The translations under genes were made by a program, and so were the position numbers. Of a stretch of 26,238 nucleotides of DNA, positions 1 to 7,998 are shown in pieces. The stretch is from positions 1 to 26,238 of the forward strand of contig JACCLJ010000076.1 in assembly GCA_013425425.1 (NCBI GenBank). Direction: 5' to 3'. Every line of letters begins with the position of its first letter. Position 1 is the first letter of the stretch. Source of the stretch: Microcaldota archaeon (GTDB lineage Archaea > Micrarchaeota > Micrarchaeia > Anstonellales > Bilamarchaeaceae). The notes below the pieces were generated by a model that saw only the letters and a list, made by a program, of their open reading frames with translations, was not told the origin of the DNA and ran no database searches.

Positions 1-2
1 AT

Positions 3-1463
3 TCATTCAAGAACGAGGGTCTGCCCGTGGAGGTCAGGATATCCAGGAAAAAGGACTTCGTGCCGAGATACGATGTCACCATCCCGGGCATTGCGGAGGG
101 GACGAAACTCATCCTGGAGACGAAGCTGAAGGGCGAGCTCATCTCTGAAGTGAAGCTGGACATAAGCGAGATTCTCGACCCGAAGAAATACGAGGACGTG
201 AAATCGAAGTTCCTGGCGGCAGCGCACAAGATCCTGCAGCGGAACTTCCCATCACTGCCGGACGACAAGCGGGAGATACTCGCGGTTTTCCTTCTCCAGA
301 ACACCCTCGGCCTCGGCGAGATGGAATCCCTGCTCGCGGACGAGCAGCTCGAAGAGGTTGCGATCAACAACTCGCGGGAGCCGGTATGGGTCTATCACAA
401 GAAGTTCGGCTGGTGCAGGACGAACGTCAGGGTGAAAGACGAAGGCATGATCTATGACTATTCATCGATGATAGCGAGAAAAATCGGAAGGCAGATAAAC
501 GTGCTGAATCCGATGCTGGACGCGCATCTTCCGTCAGGCGACCGTGTGAATTCCACACTCGCCCCGATATCGAGCTTCGGAAACACGATAACCATAAGGA
601 AATTCTCGAAGAACCCCTGGACGATAACGAACTTCATACGCTCCAGGACGGTTTCCTCGGAAGTCGCGGCATTGATATGGCTCTGCATACAGAACGAGCT
701 CTCGCTTCTAGTTACGGGAGGAACCGGTTCGGGTAAGACCTCTTTCCTCAACGCGATGGCCGGTTTGATCCCGTCGAACCAGCGCATCGTCAGCATAGAG
801 GACACGAGAGAGCTTACGCTCCCGAGCTTCCTCCACTGGGTGCCGATGGTCGTGAGGGAGGCGAATCCGGAAGGGAAGGGCGAAGTCACGATGCTCGACC
901 TCCTTGTTAACGCATTGAGGATGAGGCCGGACAGGATACTCGTAGGGGAAATCAGGCGCCAGAGGGAAGCGGAGGTCATGTTCGAGGCCATGCACACCGG
1001 GCATTCGGTATACGCAACGCTGCACGCGGACAATTCCGAGCAGACGATTTCAAGGCTTACGAACCCGCCAATCAACGTCCCGAAGGAGGTGCTCGACGCA
1101 CTTGCGGGCATAGTCGTCACGTTCAGGCACAGGAGGTTCAACATAAGGCGCGTCCTTGAATTTGCCGAAATGGACAAGGCGAAGGCGAACGTCCTCTACA
1201 GGTGGGACGTCAAGACCGACAGGATAAAAGGAGTCGGCAGGATGGGACGGCTCGGCGAGCTCCTTTCCCTTTACGCCGGAATGGAATCCAGGGAAATCGA
1301 GGAGGATGTCGAGGAGAAGATGAACGTCCTGAACTGGATGGTCAAGAACGGCTACGACGGCGTCGACCAGGTGGGCGAGATAGTCTCAAACTACTATCTT
1401 GACCCCGACGAGGTGCTTGATGCGGTAAGCGCTAAAAAGCCCTGGGAGTTCAAGAGGTTGTAG
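3..1463 (+). CDS. Type IV pilus/archaellum-type secretion ATPase (FlaI/TadA/GspE family), 5'-truncated
   Basis: Cytosolic hexameric ATPase expected to drive assembly of pilin-like filaments together with the two downstream membrane proteins. A Walker A motif (GGTGSGKT) lies near 717-740, an Asp box (IEDTREL) near 798-818, a Walker B-like segment (ILVGEIR) near 937-957 and a His box (HTGHSVYATLHAD) near 994-1032. These are hallmarks of the family. A GTG at 27 could start a 478-residue protein, but the frame stays open to the first bases of the window (codons from position 3), so the true start is probably upstream and the gene is cut by the window edge. It is first in a tight same-strand cluster; the next gene starts 2 bases after its stop. 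Family assignment is firm. Whether it serves an archaellum, an adhesion pilus or another filament is not decided by sequence. Confidence 0.93.
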   Translation, partial: SFKNEGLPVEVRISRKKDFVPRYDVTIPGIAEGTKLILETKLKGELISEVKLDISEILDPKKYEDVKSKFLAAAHKILQRNFPSLPDDKREILAVFLLQNTLGLGEMESLLADEQLEEVAINNSREPVWVYHKKFGWCRTNVRVKDEGMIYDYSSMIARKIGRQINVLNPMLDAHLPSGDRVNSTLAPISSFGNTITIRKFSKNPWTITNFIRSRTVSSEVAALIWLCIQNELSLLVTGGTGSGKTSFLNAMAGLIPSNQRIVSIEDTRELTLPSFLHWVPMVVREANPEGKGEVTMLDLLVNALRMRPDRILVGEIRRQREAEVMFEAMHTGHSVYATLHADNSEQTISRLTNPPINVPKEVLDALAGIVVTFRHRRFNIRRVLEFAEMDKAKANVLYRWDVKTDRIKGVGRMGRLGELLSLYAGMESREIEEDVEEKMNVLNWMVKNGYDGVDQVGEIVSNYYLDPDEVLDAVSAKKPWEFKRL

Positions 1464-1465
1464 AA

Positions 1466-3067
1466 TTGGCAGATGAAGGCTACTTCTCCGATGCGGTGGA
1501 GGAGGCAAAAAGAATCGAGAACAAGGCGCTCGAGTACAAGTCATACGAGGGAGATATCGAGATAAGGAAGGACGTGGATTTCTACCCTGCGGATTACGTG
1601 GACGTCGATTACAGCGACCTGATCAACATTTACGAGAGGGCGGAGAAGATAAAGACCGCTTCGAAGATGAGGATTTTTGCGCCGGGCATGGAAGGGGCGC
1701 CGCCGGCACCCGAAGAGAAAAAGGCGATTTCGGCAAGCGATGCAAAGAAGATAGAAGAGGTGGAATCGCGCCTCAAGAACATCACAACGGAGGCATTGAA
1801 GAAAGCGGAGGAGATAGCGGCGCCGGCAAGGCCTTCCGAGGAAAAGATAGAGCTCGAAAAGAAGCCGGCGCATCTTGAAATCGAGCTTGAAAGGGAGAAG
1901 CCCGCGGAGCTTCCCTCCGAGCTCGAGCTGGAATTCGAAAAGCCCGCCGAAAAGGAGGAGGAAAGGAGAAGGCCTCCAGAGATTTCGGAAGTGCGCGAGG
2001 CGAAGCCGCATGTTCCGGAAGAATTCGGGGAGCGAAAACCAGAAGAGGAGAGGCCGGTTGCCGAGGAAGCCGAAGTGCTGATGCCGAAGATACTGGAAAG
2101 CCCGGACGAAGCGGCAGAAAAGAAATTCAAGAAGATAGAAGAAGAGGTCGTGAGCACCCTTGGCGAAAGGGCGGACGAAACCGCCATAAAGAAAAAGATG
2201 CTCGAGCTTACGAAACAGCTTTTCAAGGAAAAGAGCTTCGACAAGAGGGAGGAGATAAAGCACGAGATAGCCGCGCTCAAGGGCATGCTTGCGTCAAAGA
2301 AAACGGAAGCGGTCCGGGGGGCTATCGCAAAGGCAAAGAAGGCGAAGAAGCCCGAAGGGGAGGGGGCGGTCGCCCACCTGCAGGTTCTCCAGACGCTGGT
2401 GACGACCCAGGCTTCGGAAATGGCGCAGACGAAGGATTCCATAACCAGCTCCTACAGGCACAAGATAGACGGCCTGCACAAGAAATTCTACGAGGACGTG
2501 GCGCTTACCGAAGATGCGGAGAAGAAGAAAAAATTGTACGATTCGCTCGTCTTCGAGCTGACAAAGCTCAGCGAGCAGCTTCCTGAAACGATAGAGAAAT
2601 TCAAGGATTACACCACGAAGAAGCATCTTGCGGAGATACGCAAGATAAAGGAGAACGTGGGGCCGGCCGAGAAGGATGCCGCACAGCAGGTAACCGCCAG
2701 GATGAAAGCCATAGAAACCGGCCATCCCGCCGAGTTCGACTCCCTGAAGGACATAATACTGAAGCGCATAGACAGCATAATCAGGACCGCTGCGCGCGAC
2801 GTGTTTGAGAAAAAAACAGAGGAGGAGCCAAGCGCCGTTGAGAAGGAAGAGACCAAAGCCGACGAAATCATCTCCGAGATAAGCAACATAGACGCGGGAA
2901 CGATGCTTTACTACCTGCATTCGAAGGATCTGGAGTATTACAAAAAATACGAGAGAAAGCACGTTTCAAACGCAGAGGCCATAGCACGCGCAAGAATTCT
3001 CATGGCAAAGGAGAAAGGTTTAAATGCTGATATAATCAGAAAATATTTCGGAACGCTGGAGGGCTAA
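1466..3067 (+). CDS. Charged coiled-coil protein in pilus operon, unknown function
   Basis: A 533-residue protein rich in Glu, Lys and Ala with no signal peptide or membrane segment visible, so probably cytosolic. The N-terminal ~75 residues look folded. Residues ~80-215 are low-complexity, acidic and Pro-rich. Residues ~215-460 have long helical heptad-like character, and the last ~65 residues form a compact helical tail (YYLHSKDLEYYKKYERKHVS). The start is taken at TTG 1466, two bases after the ATPase stop, with an AGAGGTT Shine-Dalgarno-like stretch about 10 bases upstream. It lies between the ATPase and the membrane platform genes, which suggests a cytosolic scaffold or adaptor of the filament machine. 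That role is inference; I recognise no family. Confidence 0.85.
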   Translation: MADEGYFSDAVEEAKRIENKALEYKSYEGDIEIRKDVDFYPADYVDVDYSDLINIYERAEKIKTASKMRIFAPGMEGAPPAPEEKKAISASDAKKIEEVESRLKNITTEALKKAEEIAAPARPSEEKIELEKKPAHLEIELEREKPAELPSELELEFEKPAEKEEERRRPPEISEVREAKPHVPEEFGERKPEEERPVAEEAEVLMPKILESPDEAAEKKFKKIEEEVVSTLGERADETAIKKKMLELTKQLFKEKSFDKREEIKHEIAALKGMLASKKTEAVRGAIAKAKKAKKPEGEGAVAHLQVLQTLVTTQASEMAQTKDSITSSYRHKIDGLHKKFYEDVALTEDAEKKKKLYDSLVFELTKLSEQLPETIEKFKDYTTKKHLAEIRKIKENVGPAEKDAAQQVTARMKAIETGHPAEFDSLKDIILKRIDSIIRTAARDVFEKKTEEEPSAVEKEETKADEIISEISNIDAGTMLYYLHSKDLEYYKKYERKHVSNAEAIARARILMAKEKGLNADIIRKYFGTLEG

Positions 3068-3070
3068 TCT

Positions 3071-3928
3071 ATGGAAAAATCGAAGGAAATTGTCAAGGGA
3101 AAGCACGGGATTTTTCATCCCGTCGCAGAATTGCTCACTCCCCGTTTTCCGGGCCTGAGGAAGAAGCTCGATTTTGCGGACATGGACGAGACGGCCACGG
3201 CATTCGTTGAAAAGGTCATCGGCTCGACGCTTTTCGTTTCCATAGCCCTTCTGCTGGTTTCACTCCTTTTTCTCGTGCGGTACCTGATTCCGCTCTTCTG
3301 GATAGCCCCGCTCATAATCGTCATCCCATTCCTCGTGTTCAACTACCTCATGCTCTATCCGGATGCGATGCTTGTGAAGAGGACAAAGGAGCTTGATTAC
3401 GAAATCGTTTTCGCAGGAAGGCATGTCGTAATCGCATTGAAATCCGGGATGCCGCTTTTCGAGACGTTCGTAGGCGCGTCAAGCGGCTATGGCGAAGTGA
3501 GCAGGGAGTTCAAGAAGATAGTGGACAAGATAATGCTGGGAGTGCCGACGACGCAGGCAATACGCGAGGTCACCCAGAACAACCCGTCGAAATATTTCGT
3601 CAGGATGATGATGCAGATCGCGAATTCGGTTGCAAGCGGCGCGGATGTCGGCAGTTCGCTCGAGGGCGTCCTTGACCAGATTTCCAAGGAGCAGATGATA
3701 CAGCTCAAGGAGTACAGCCAGAAGCTTACGCCGGCGGTCATGTTCTACATGCTTTTCGGAATAATCGTGCCGTCAATAGGCGTCGTGTTCGCCGCTGCGG
3801 TCTTCTCGTTCATAAGCGGCGGCCAGTATGGCGCCTCCGTTCTCATTCCGGTATTCCTGCTGATAGCCATAGTCCAGTTTCTTTTCCTGGGATTGATAGA
3901 GAGCTCAAGGCCGAGGTATCTGATATAG
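3071..3928 (+). CDS. TadC/FlaJ-type membrane platform protein (T2SF domain), first copy
   Basis: A 285-residue polytopic membrane protein. Two adjacent hydrophobic segments lie at residues ~52-97 and two more at ~222-275, with a cytosolic helical T2SF domain between them (ELDYEIVFAGRHVVIALKSG... then LEGVLDQISKEQ). This is the layout of half of the inner-membrane platform of type II secretion and type IV pilus systems, the partner of the ATPase. The ATG at 3071 has a GGAGG Shine-Dalgarno sequence overlapping the end of the preceding gene. A second, different T2SF protein follows at once, as in Tad systems (TadB/TadC pairs), whereas an archaellum usually has a single FlaJ. Confidence 0.88.
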   Translation: MEKSKEIVKGKHGIFHPVAELLTPRFPGLRKKLDFADMDETATAFVEKVIGSTLFVSIALLLVSLLFLVRYLIPLFWIAPLIIVIPFLVFNYLMLYPDAMLVKRTKELDYEIVFAGRHVVIALKSGMPLFETFVGASSGYGEVSREFKKIVDKIMLGVPTTQAIREVTQNNPSKYFVRMMMQIANSVASGADVGSSLEGVLDQISKEQMIQLKEYSQKLTPAVMFYMLFGIIVPSIGVVFAAAVFSFISGGQYGASVLIPVFLLIAIVQFLFLGLIESSRPRYLI

Positions 3929-3938
3929 GTGATTTGAA

Positions 3939-4997
3939 ATGGGCAATGAAACGATATTCGAAAGCGTCGGGCGCCTGCTTTTCACAAGGGAGAGGGTAAG
4001 GACCCTTGAAACCGAGCTCAACAGCGCAGGCATCGACATGCCTGCGGATGCATTCGCAGGATATGTGATACTCAACGTTTTCATAGTTTCTTTCTTCATA
4101 TCCCTGTTTCTCGCCTTGTTTGCGCCCACGTCGGATGCGATAACCTCTTTCGTGGGGGGCATGGTCCAGCTTCCATCCATAGTCGTATGGGTGGTCATTT
4201 TCATAGCGACGCTCGTCGTGCTCTATTTCATCGCGTTCATATTCCTTTCATCCTACGTGGTCATGAAAGTGGAGGACAGGAGGGAAAAGCTCGAAGCCGT
4301 CCTTCCGGATTTCCTCATACTTGTTTCATCGAACATAAAGGCGGGCATGACGCTCGACCAGGCGATGTGGTATGCGGCAAAGCCCGAATTCGGCCCGCTT
4401 ACGAACGAAGTCCGCTCCATAGTGAAAGGCTCGTTCAGCGGCGAATCGCTCGAGGATGCGCTTGATGCGTTGAGCTCGAGGTTCGATTCCAAGGTCTTCA
4501 AGAGGACGATGCTCCTGCTCAAGCAGGCGAACACCACCGGCGGAGAGCTCACCGATGTTCTGGAGCGCACCGCGGAGGACGTCAGGAACACCATAATAAT
4601 GAAGAAGGAGATAGGCGCTTCGCTCGTCATGTACGAGATATTCGTGCTCTTCGCGGCGATAGTCGGCACTCCCTTCCTCTTTGCGGTTGCCGGAAAGCTG
4701 ATAGAGGTTTTTGAAAGGATTGCTGAGAACATGCCTGCCACCGGAGGCGCGCAGGTCGGGCCTCTCGGCGCGCTCAAGGGTTTCAGCGGCCCGATAATAA
4801 ACTCCACCGATTTCCTTTACTTCACCATACCGACGATTTTCGTTACCGCGCTCATATCCTCCTTCATAATAAGCGCCATAAGGAGCGGCTCGAAGACGCA
4901 GGGGCTGAAATACTTCCCGTTCGTGCTCGTGCTCTCCTACCTTGTCTACTGGATAGTTTCATCAGTGCTTTCATCGTTCTTCGCAACATTCTCATGA
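3939..4997 (+). CDS. TadB/FlaJ-type membrane platform protein (T2SF domain), second copy
   Basis: A 352-residue polytopic membrane protein with hydrophobic segments at ~40-65, ~80-110, ~226-252, ~290-315 and ~325-348. The cytosolic T2SF region has the typical signature LEAVLPDFLILVSSNIKAGM followed by a second helical bundle with LKQANTTGGELTDVLERTA. It starts at ATG 3939 with GGTGA 6-10 bases upstream. It probably forms a hetero-complex with the protein encoded at 3071-3928, on which the ATPase acts. A ~30-residue Gly/Pro-rich loop (residues ~255-285) before the last hydrophobic segments may face outward. Confidence 0.9.
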   Translation: MGNETIFESVGRLLFTRERVRTLETELNSAGIDMPADAFAGYVILNVFIVSFFISLFLALFAPTSDAITSFVGGMVQLPSIVVWVVIFIATLVVLYFIAFIFLSSYVVMKVEDRREKLEAVLPDFLILVSSNIKAGMTLDQAMWYAAKPEFGPLTNEVRSIVKGSFSGESLEDALDALSSRFDSKVFKRTMLLLKQANTTGGELTDVLERTAEDVRNTIIMKKEIGASLVMYEIFVLFAAIVGTPFLFAVAGKLIEVFERIAENMPATGGAQVGPLGALKGFSGPIINSTDFLYFTIPTIFVTALISSFIISAIRSGSKTQGLKYFPFVLVLSYLVYWIVSSVLSSFFATFS

Positions 4998-5017
4998 TTC
5001 TTTGAGGTGATTTTGAT

Positions 5018-5581
5018 ATGTTTGACAAAAATGCTAGCAGCCGGAAAGGTCAGGCGGCGATGGAATACCTGATGACATACGGATGGGCAATCCTGGTCAT
5101 CGTCATCGTGCTCGCGATTCTCGCGTTTTATCTTCCAACGCTGATAAAAACGCCGGAGAGCTGCCTTTTCTCGCAGCCGGGATTCAGCTGCGATGTGAAG
5201 AAGCCGGTGATAGTTTCGGAATCCGGCACGAATGAAGTTTACGTGATAATGAGGCTTGACAACCAGCAGGCGCAGGGCATAATCGTGAAAGGCATCATCT
5301 GCACGACCGCCGCGGCTGCCGAAATAGACAAGAGCAAGGCATATGCCATCACCGGCCTTCCTCCTGTGCCTTCGGGCGGCAATGTGGAATTCACGTCGAC
5401 CCTGCTGGGCCAGAAGGTGTACTGCATAGATGACAAGACTCCCGCGAACAGGGTTGTCGCGGTGCCCAACGCGGACTTCAGGGGAACCATAGGGATACTC
5501 TACAGTTACGTGAACGAAGTCGAGGGCGCGCCGGACAGGCTGGCTACGGCAACGCTCACCGGAACGGTGCTTGCGCCGTAA
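5018..5581 (+). CDS. Pilin-like protein with class III signal peptide
   Basis: A 187-residue secreted protein, the likely filament or minor-pilin subunit of this operon. The N-terminus carries an archaeal class III signal peptide: a short charged leader (SSRKG), then QAAMEYLMTYGWAILVI and a hydrophobic helix to residue ~40. A prepilin peptidase would cut between G11 and Q12, which leaves Glu at +5 as in other type IV pilins. The mature part has four cysteines (CLF, CDV, ICT and YCID contexts), so two disulfides are possible. ATG 5018 is preceded by GAGGTGA with a good spacing. No prepilin peptidase gene is in this window. A long T-rich tract follows immediately. Confidence 0.9.
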   Translation: MFDKNASSRKGQAAMEYLMTYGWAILVIVIVLAILAFYLPTLIKTPESCLFSQPGFSCDVKKPVIVSESGTNEVYVIMRLDNQQAQGIIVKGIICTTAAAAEIDKSKAYAITGLPPVPSGGNVEFTSTLLGQKVYCIDDKTPANRVVAVPNADFRGTIGILYSYVNEVEGAPDRLATATLTGTVLAP

Positions 5582-5616
5582 TCTTTTTTTATTTATTTTC
5601 TTTTTATTATTTTATT
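5582..5616 (+). terminator. T-rich transcription terminator after pilus operon
   Basis: About 35 bases of almost uninterrupted T with a few A directly after the pilin stop codon, without an obvious hairpin. This is the usual form of intrinsic termination for archaeal RNA polymerase. Confidence 0.65.
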
Positions 5617-5646
5617 TTGTGTCCGCAATCATATGCGCGTGTTTTT

Positions 5647-6045
5647 ATGGAAATAAAAGCCAGACCAGTTTCGAAGGGCAGGGCAAGCGGCGAAGTGCTC
5701 CTCAGCCGGGAGCCTTTCTCTTTTCTTGGCGGAGTCGACCCGAAGACGGGAGTAGTCATGGAGAAAGGCCATGAGCTCGAAGGAAAATCCATTGCCGGAA
5801 AGGTGATCGTTTTCCCCAACGGAAAAGGCTCCACTGTCGGCTCCTACGTTATTCTCGGGCTTGCGAAAAACAAAAAGGCGCCTGCAGCCATAATAAACCT
5901 GGAAGCGGAGCCGATAATAGTGGTCGGCGCGATAATATCCAAAATTCCCATGGTCGACAGGCCTGAAAAGGATATTTTCAAGCTTCTTAAAAACGGAATG
6001 AGGATAGAAGTCGATGGCACGGCCGGGATAATAAGGCTGCTCTAG
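5647..6045 (+). CDS. Phosphomevalonate dehydratase small subunit-like protein (DUF126 / aconitase X swivel domain)
   Basis: A 132-residue protein of the DUF126 family, the swivel subunit of archaeal (R)-5-phosphomevalonate dehydratase, which makes trans-anhydromevalonate 5-phosphate in the archaeal mevalonate route to isoprenoid lipids. Family features seen are the start ARPVSKGRASGEVL, a GGVDPKTG loop, the core FPNGKGSTVGSYVI and GAIISKIPMVD. I place the start at ATG 5647 because homology begins there. The frame is open a further 30 bases upstream, with no Shine-Dalgarno sequence. A T/A-rich stretch at ~5605-5617 could be a TATA element. The large (aconitase-X) subunit is not adjacent. It converges tail to tail with nusA, with one base between the stop codons. 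Confidence 0.87.
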   Translation: MEIKARPVSKGRASGEVLLSREPFSFLGGVDPKTGVVMEKGHELEGKSIAGKVIVFPNGKGSTVGSYVILGLAKNKKAPAAIINLEAEPIIVVGAIISKIPMVDRPEKDIFKLLKNGMRIEVDGTAGIIRLL

Positions 6046-6046
6046 C

Positions 6047-6481
6047 CTACCCCAATATTCTTCTTGTTCTTATGTGCACCGTCGCATTGAATTTGCTTTT
6101 CATCAGCTCTTTCAATGCCTTTATGCGTTCACCGCCGCGGCCTATGGCGATTCCGCGGTCCTTCTCGTCAACGGTAACTATCATCGCGTTCTCGTTCATG
6201 ACCTGCCTCGTTTCCACGCCGAGTACGCTGACGTTTTTCAGGAAATTGCGCAGGAAGATTTCGGGGTCGTCGCTGTCCGCGACCGCAACTATCTTTTTCT
6301 TGAACATCCTGCTGAGCTTTTCGATGTTCGAGCCGTTCTTCCCTATGGCCTTGCCCAGCTGGAGGGGGTCGACAACGAATATGAGGAAATTCTCGCTTTC
6401 GACGAAATCCGAGGGCATCACCCGGCTTACGCTTTCAAAAACCGAAAAGTAGCCCAGCCCTTTTTCCGTAAGTTCTACCAT
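6047..6481 (-). CDS. nusA: NusA-like KH-domain transcription factor
   Basis: A 144-residue protein with two KH RNA-binding domains: LGKAIGKNGSNI in the first half and GIAIGRGGERIK in the second. This is the archaeal NusA form, which lacks the bacterial N-terminal RNAP-binding and S1 domains. It is thought to act in transcription elongation or termination on RNA. The frame opens at TTG 6505, which would overlap the upstream L30e gene by 17 bases. ATG 6481 starts the conserved part (MVELTEKGLGYF) without overlap and is preferred. Its position after rpoA'' and an L30e protein is the conserved archaeal order. The usual next genes (ribosomal proteins S12 and S7) are absent here. Confidence 0.9.
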   Translation of the reverse strand: MVELTEKGLGYFSVFESVSRVMPSDFVESENFLIFVVDPLQLGKAIGKNGSNIEKLSRMFKKKIVAVADSDDPEIFLRNFLKNVSVLGVETRQVMNENAMIVTVDEKDRGIAIGRGGERIKALKELMKSKFNATVHIRTRRILG

Positions 6482-6488
6482 TTTTTCA

Positions 6489-6908
6489 CTACTTCTTTTT
6501 AGCAAGTTCGAGCAGGTTCGAGTTGCCCTCGCTGAACACCGAAAGGACGGAAACCGGGAACGGTTTTCCGCACACGGAACCCAGCTCCATGGTCGTTCCT
6601 CCGAATTCCATGATTGGCACGCCCGATTTTTTCGAGGTTTCAGCCACGGCCGTTCTTGTTTCGGCTATCGCATTCTTTGCCACTATCAGGAGCTTTGCCT
6701 TTCCTTCGATGCCGGCTATGATGCCGCTCCTTGAGCCGAATTCGACCTTTCCGCTTTCAACTGCAAGCCTTATGGCGCTTACGACCGGGTTTTCCTTCTC
6801 CTTGGTGCTCTTCCTTCGCCTCACTACCTTTCTCTCTTTCTTTACCTTCCTTTCCTCCGTTTCTTCGGTTTTCGCTTCCTCTTCCTCGATGTTTTCCTCT
6901 TCAGCCAT
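6489..6908 (-). CDS. L30e/L7Ae-superfamily protein with charged N-terminal extension
   Basis: A 139-residue protein. The C-terminal ~95 residues match the L30e fold (NPVVSAIRLAVESGKVEFG, then KLLIVAKNA, ending in GVPIMEFGGTTMELGSVCGK), a small RNA-binding ribosomal protein. The first ~40 residues are a low-complexity Glu then Lys/Arg stretch (EENIEEEEAK... RKVVRRRK), longer than in typical L30e, which is about 100 residues. ATG 6908 is chosen because GGGTG lies about 7 bases upstream; a GTG at 6917 is also in frame. It sits between rpoA'' and nusA, the standard archaeal position for this gene. Confidence 0.88.
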   Translation of the reverse strand: MAEEENIEEEEAKTEETEERKVKKERKVVRRRKSTKEKENPVVSAIRLAVESGKVEFGSRSGIIAGIEGKAKLLIVAKNAIAETRTAVAETSKKSGVPIMEFGGTTMELGSVCGKPFPVSVLSVFSEGNSNLLELAKKK

Positions 6909-6944
6909 TTCCTTCACCCGATGTCATATGATACTGTTGTGTTA

Positions 6945-7985
6945 TTATTTCGTTCTTTTCATCACGAGCTTTATCCTTCCCGTGCCGACCGGAACCGTCT
7001 GGCCCACTATGATGTTTTCCGTAACCCCGACGAGAAGCTCCTCCGCGGCGGTCGAGCCCGCGTTTATGAGGTGCTTGACCGTTTCCTCGAAAGCGGCCCT
7101 TCCGAGCACGCCGACCTTCTCCCCGCTCAGGCCGTGCCTTCCTATCGATTTTATCTCCCCGGAGTAGACCATCGCATCCGCAATCAGCGTTATGTGCCTC
7201 ATGTCGACGTAGAGCTTCTGCAGCTCCATGACGTCGTTTATCTCCTTTATTATGGCATTCCTCGCAGCCTCTACTCCGTAAATCCTTTCTATCTCCTTTA
7301 TGTTGTTCGTATAAACGCGGCTCGGATCCACCGCATCATGCTCTAGCGCCCCGAGCAGGTTGAATCCGCTTGCCCTTATGAAATATTCCCCGCTTTCGCT
7401 CCTGACGACCACTGCCCTGTGGATTCCCTTCACGCCCTTCACTATGGCCTCCCTTACCCTGTTCGCCATGCGCCTCACGTACTTCGCGGTGATTTTTTTC
7501 TCCTCGGTATCCTTCTTCGTTTTCGCCGCTTTCGGCTGTATTGTTATCCTGTTCCCGCTTATGCGGAGGCTGTCGGAGAATTCCTCAATGACTTTCTTGA
7601 GCATGTTGAAGGTGACACCGAGCGCCTTTCCGTCCCTCTCGCTATATTCTATTTTCACCGTAAGCTCTTCAAGGTCGTCGGAAACGGAGGCGACGTCCGA
7701 AACGAATACGCTCGCAAGATCCTCCGCAATCTTTGCCGATTCCGTCGGGCTTTTCGAATACTGCTTCTTGAGATAGATGTCTATGATCGACTTCTTCGGC
7801 TCCTTTTTCGCATCGACGATCTCTATCAGCCTCGGCAGGCCTGTCGGCACGTGCTCGGCGACACCTGCATAGTGGAACGTTCTCATCGTCATCTGCGTGC
7901 CCGGTTCGCCGATGCTCTGCGCGCATATAACCCCGACAGCCTCATAGGGCGGAATCAAAACATTTGTTGTTTTTTCTTTTCCCAT
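6945..7985 (-). CDS. rpoA2: DNA-directed RNA polymerase subunit A''
   Basis: A 346-residue C-terminal part of the largest RNAP subunit (homologous to the C-terminal third of bacterial beta'). It carries the trigger loop and the rest of the jaw and clamp. The N-terminal region has AQSIGEPGTQMTMRTFHYAG, the trigger-loop region conserved in all multisubunit RNAPs, followed by VPTGLPRLIEIVDAKKEP. The C-terminus retains the conserved EETVKHLINAG and EELLVGVTENIIVGQ. A GGTGA lies upstream of ATG 7985. It follows rpoA' by 13 bases, so A' and A'' are separate genes as in most archaea. Confidence 0.96.
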   Translation of the reverse strand: MGKEKTTNVLIPPYEAVGVICAQSIGEPGTQMTMRTFHYAGVAEHVPTGLPRLIEIVDAKKEPKKSIIDIYLKKQYSKSPTESAKIAEDLASVFVSDVASVSDDLEELTVKIEYSERDGKALGVTFNMLKKVIEEFSDSLRISGNRITIQPKAAKTKKDTEEKKITAKYVRRMANRVREAIVKGVKGIHRAVVVRSESGEYFIRASGFNLLGALEHDAVDPSRVYTNNIKEIERIYGVEAARNAIIKEINDVMELQKLYVDMRHITLIADAMVYSGEIKSIGRHGLSGEKVGVLGRAAFEETVKHLINAGSTAAEELLVGVTENIIVGQTVPVGTGRIKLVMKRTK

Positions 7986-7998
7986 ATTAACATCACCT

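Noticed and set aside
458..1177. A 239-codon minus-strand frame opposite the secretion ATPase
   Set aside because: The plus strand carries Walker A and B motifs; this frame is a shadow.
1875..2081. Low-complexity repeats in the coiled-coil gene as a possible DNA repeat array
   Set aside because: The repetition is amino-acid bias (Glu/Lys/Pro), not nucleotide repeats with a fixed period.
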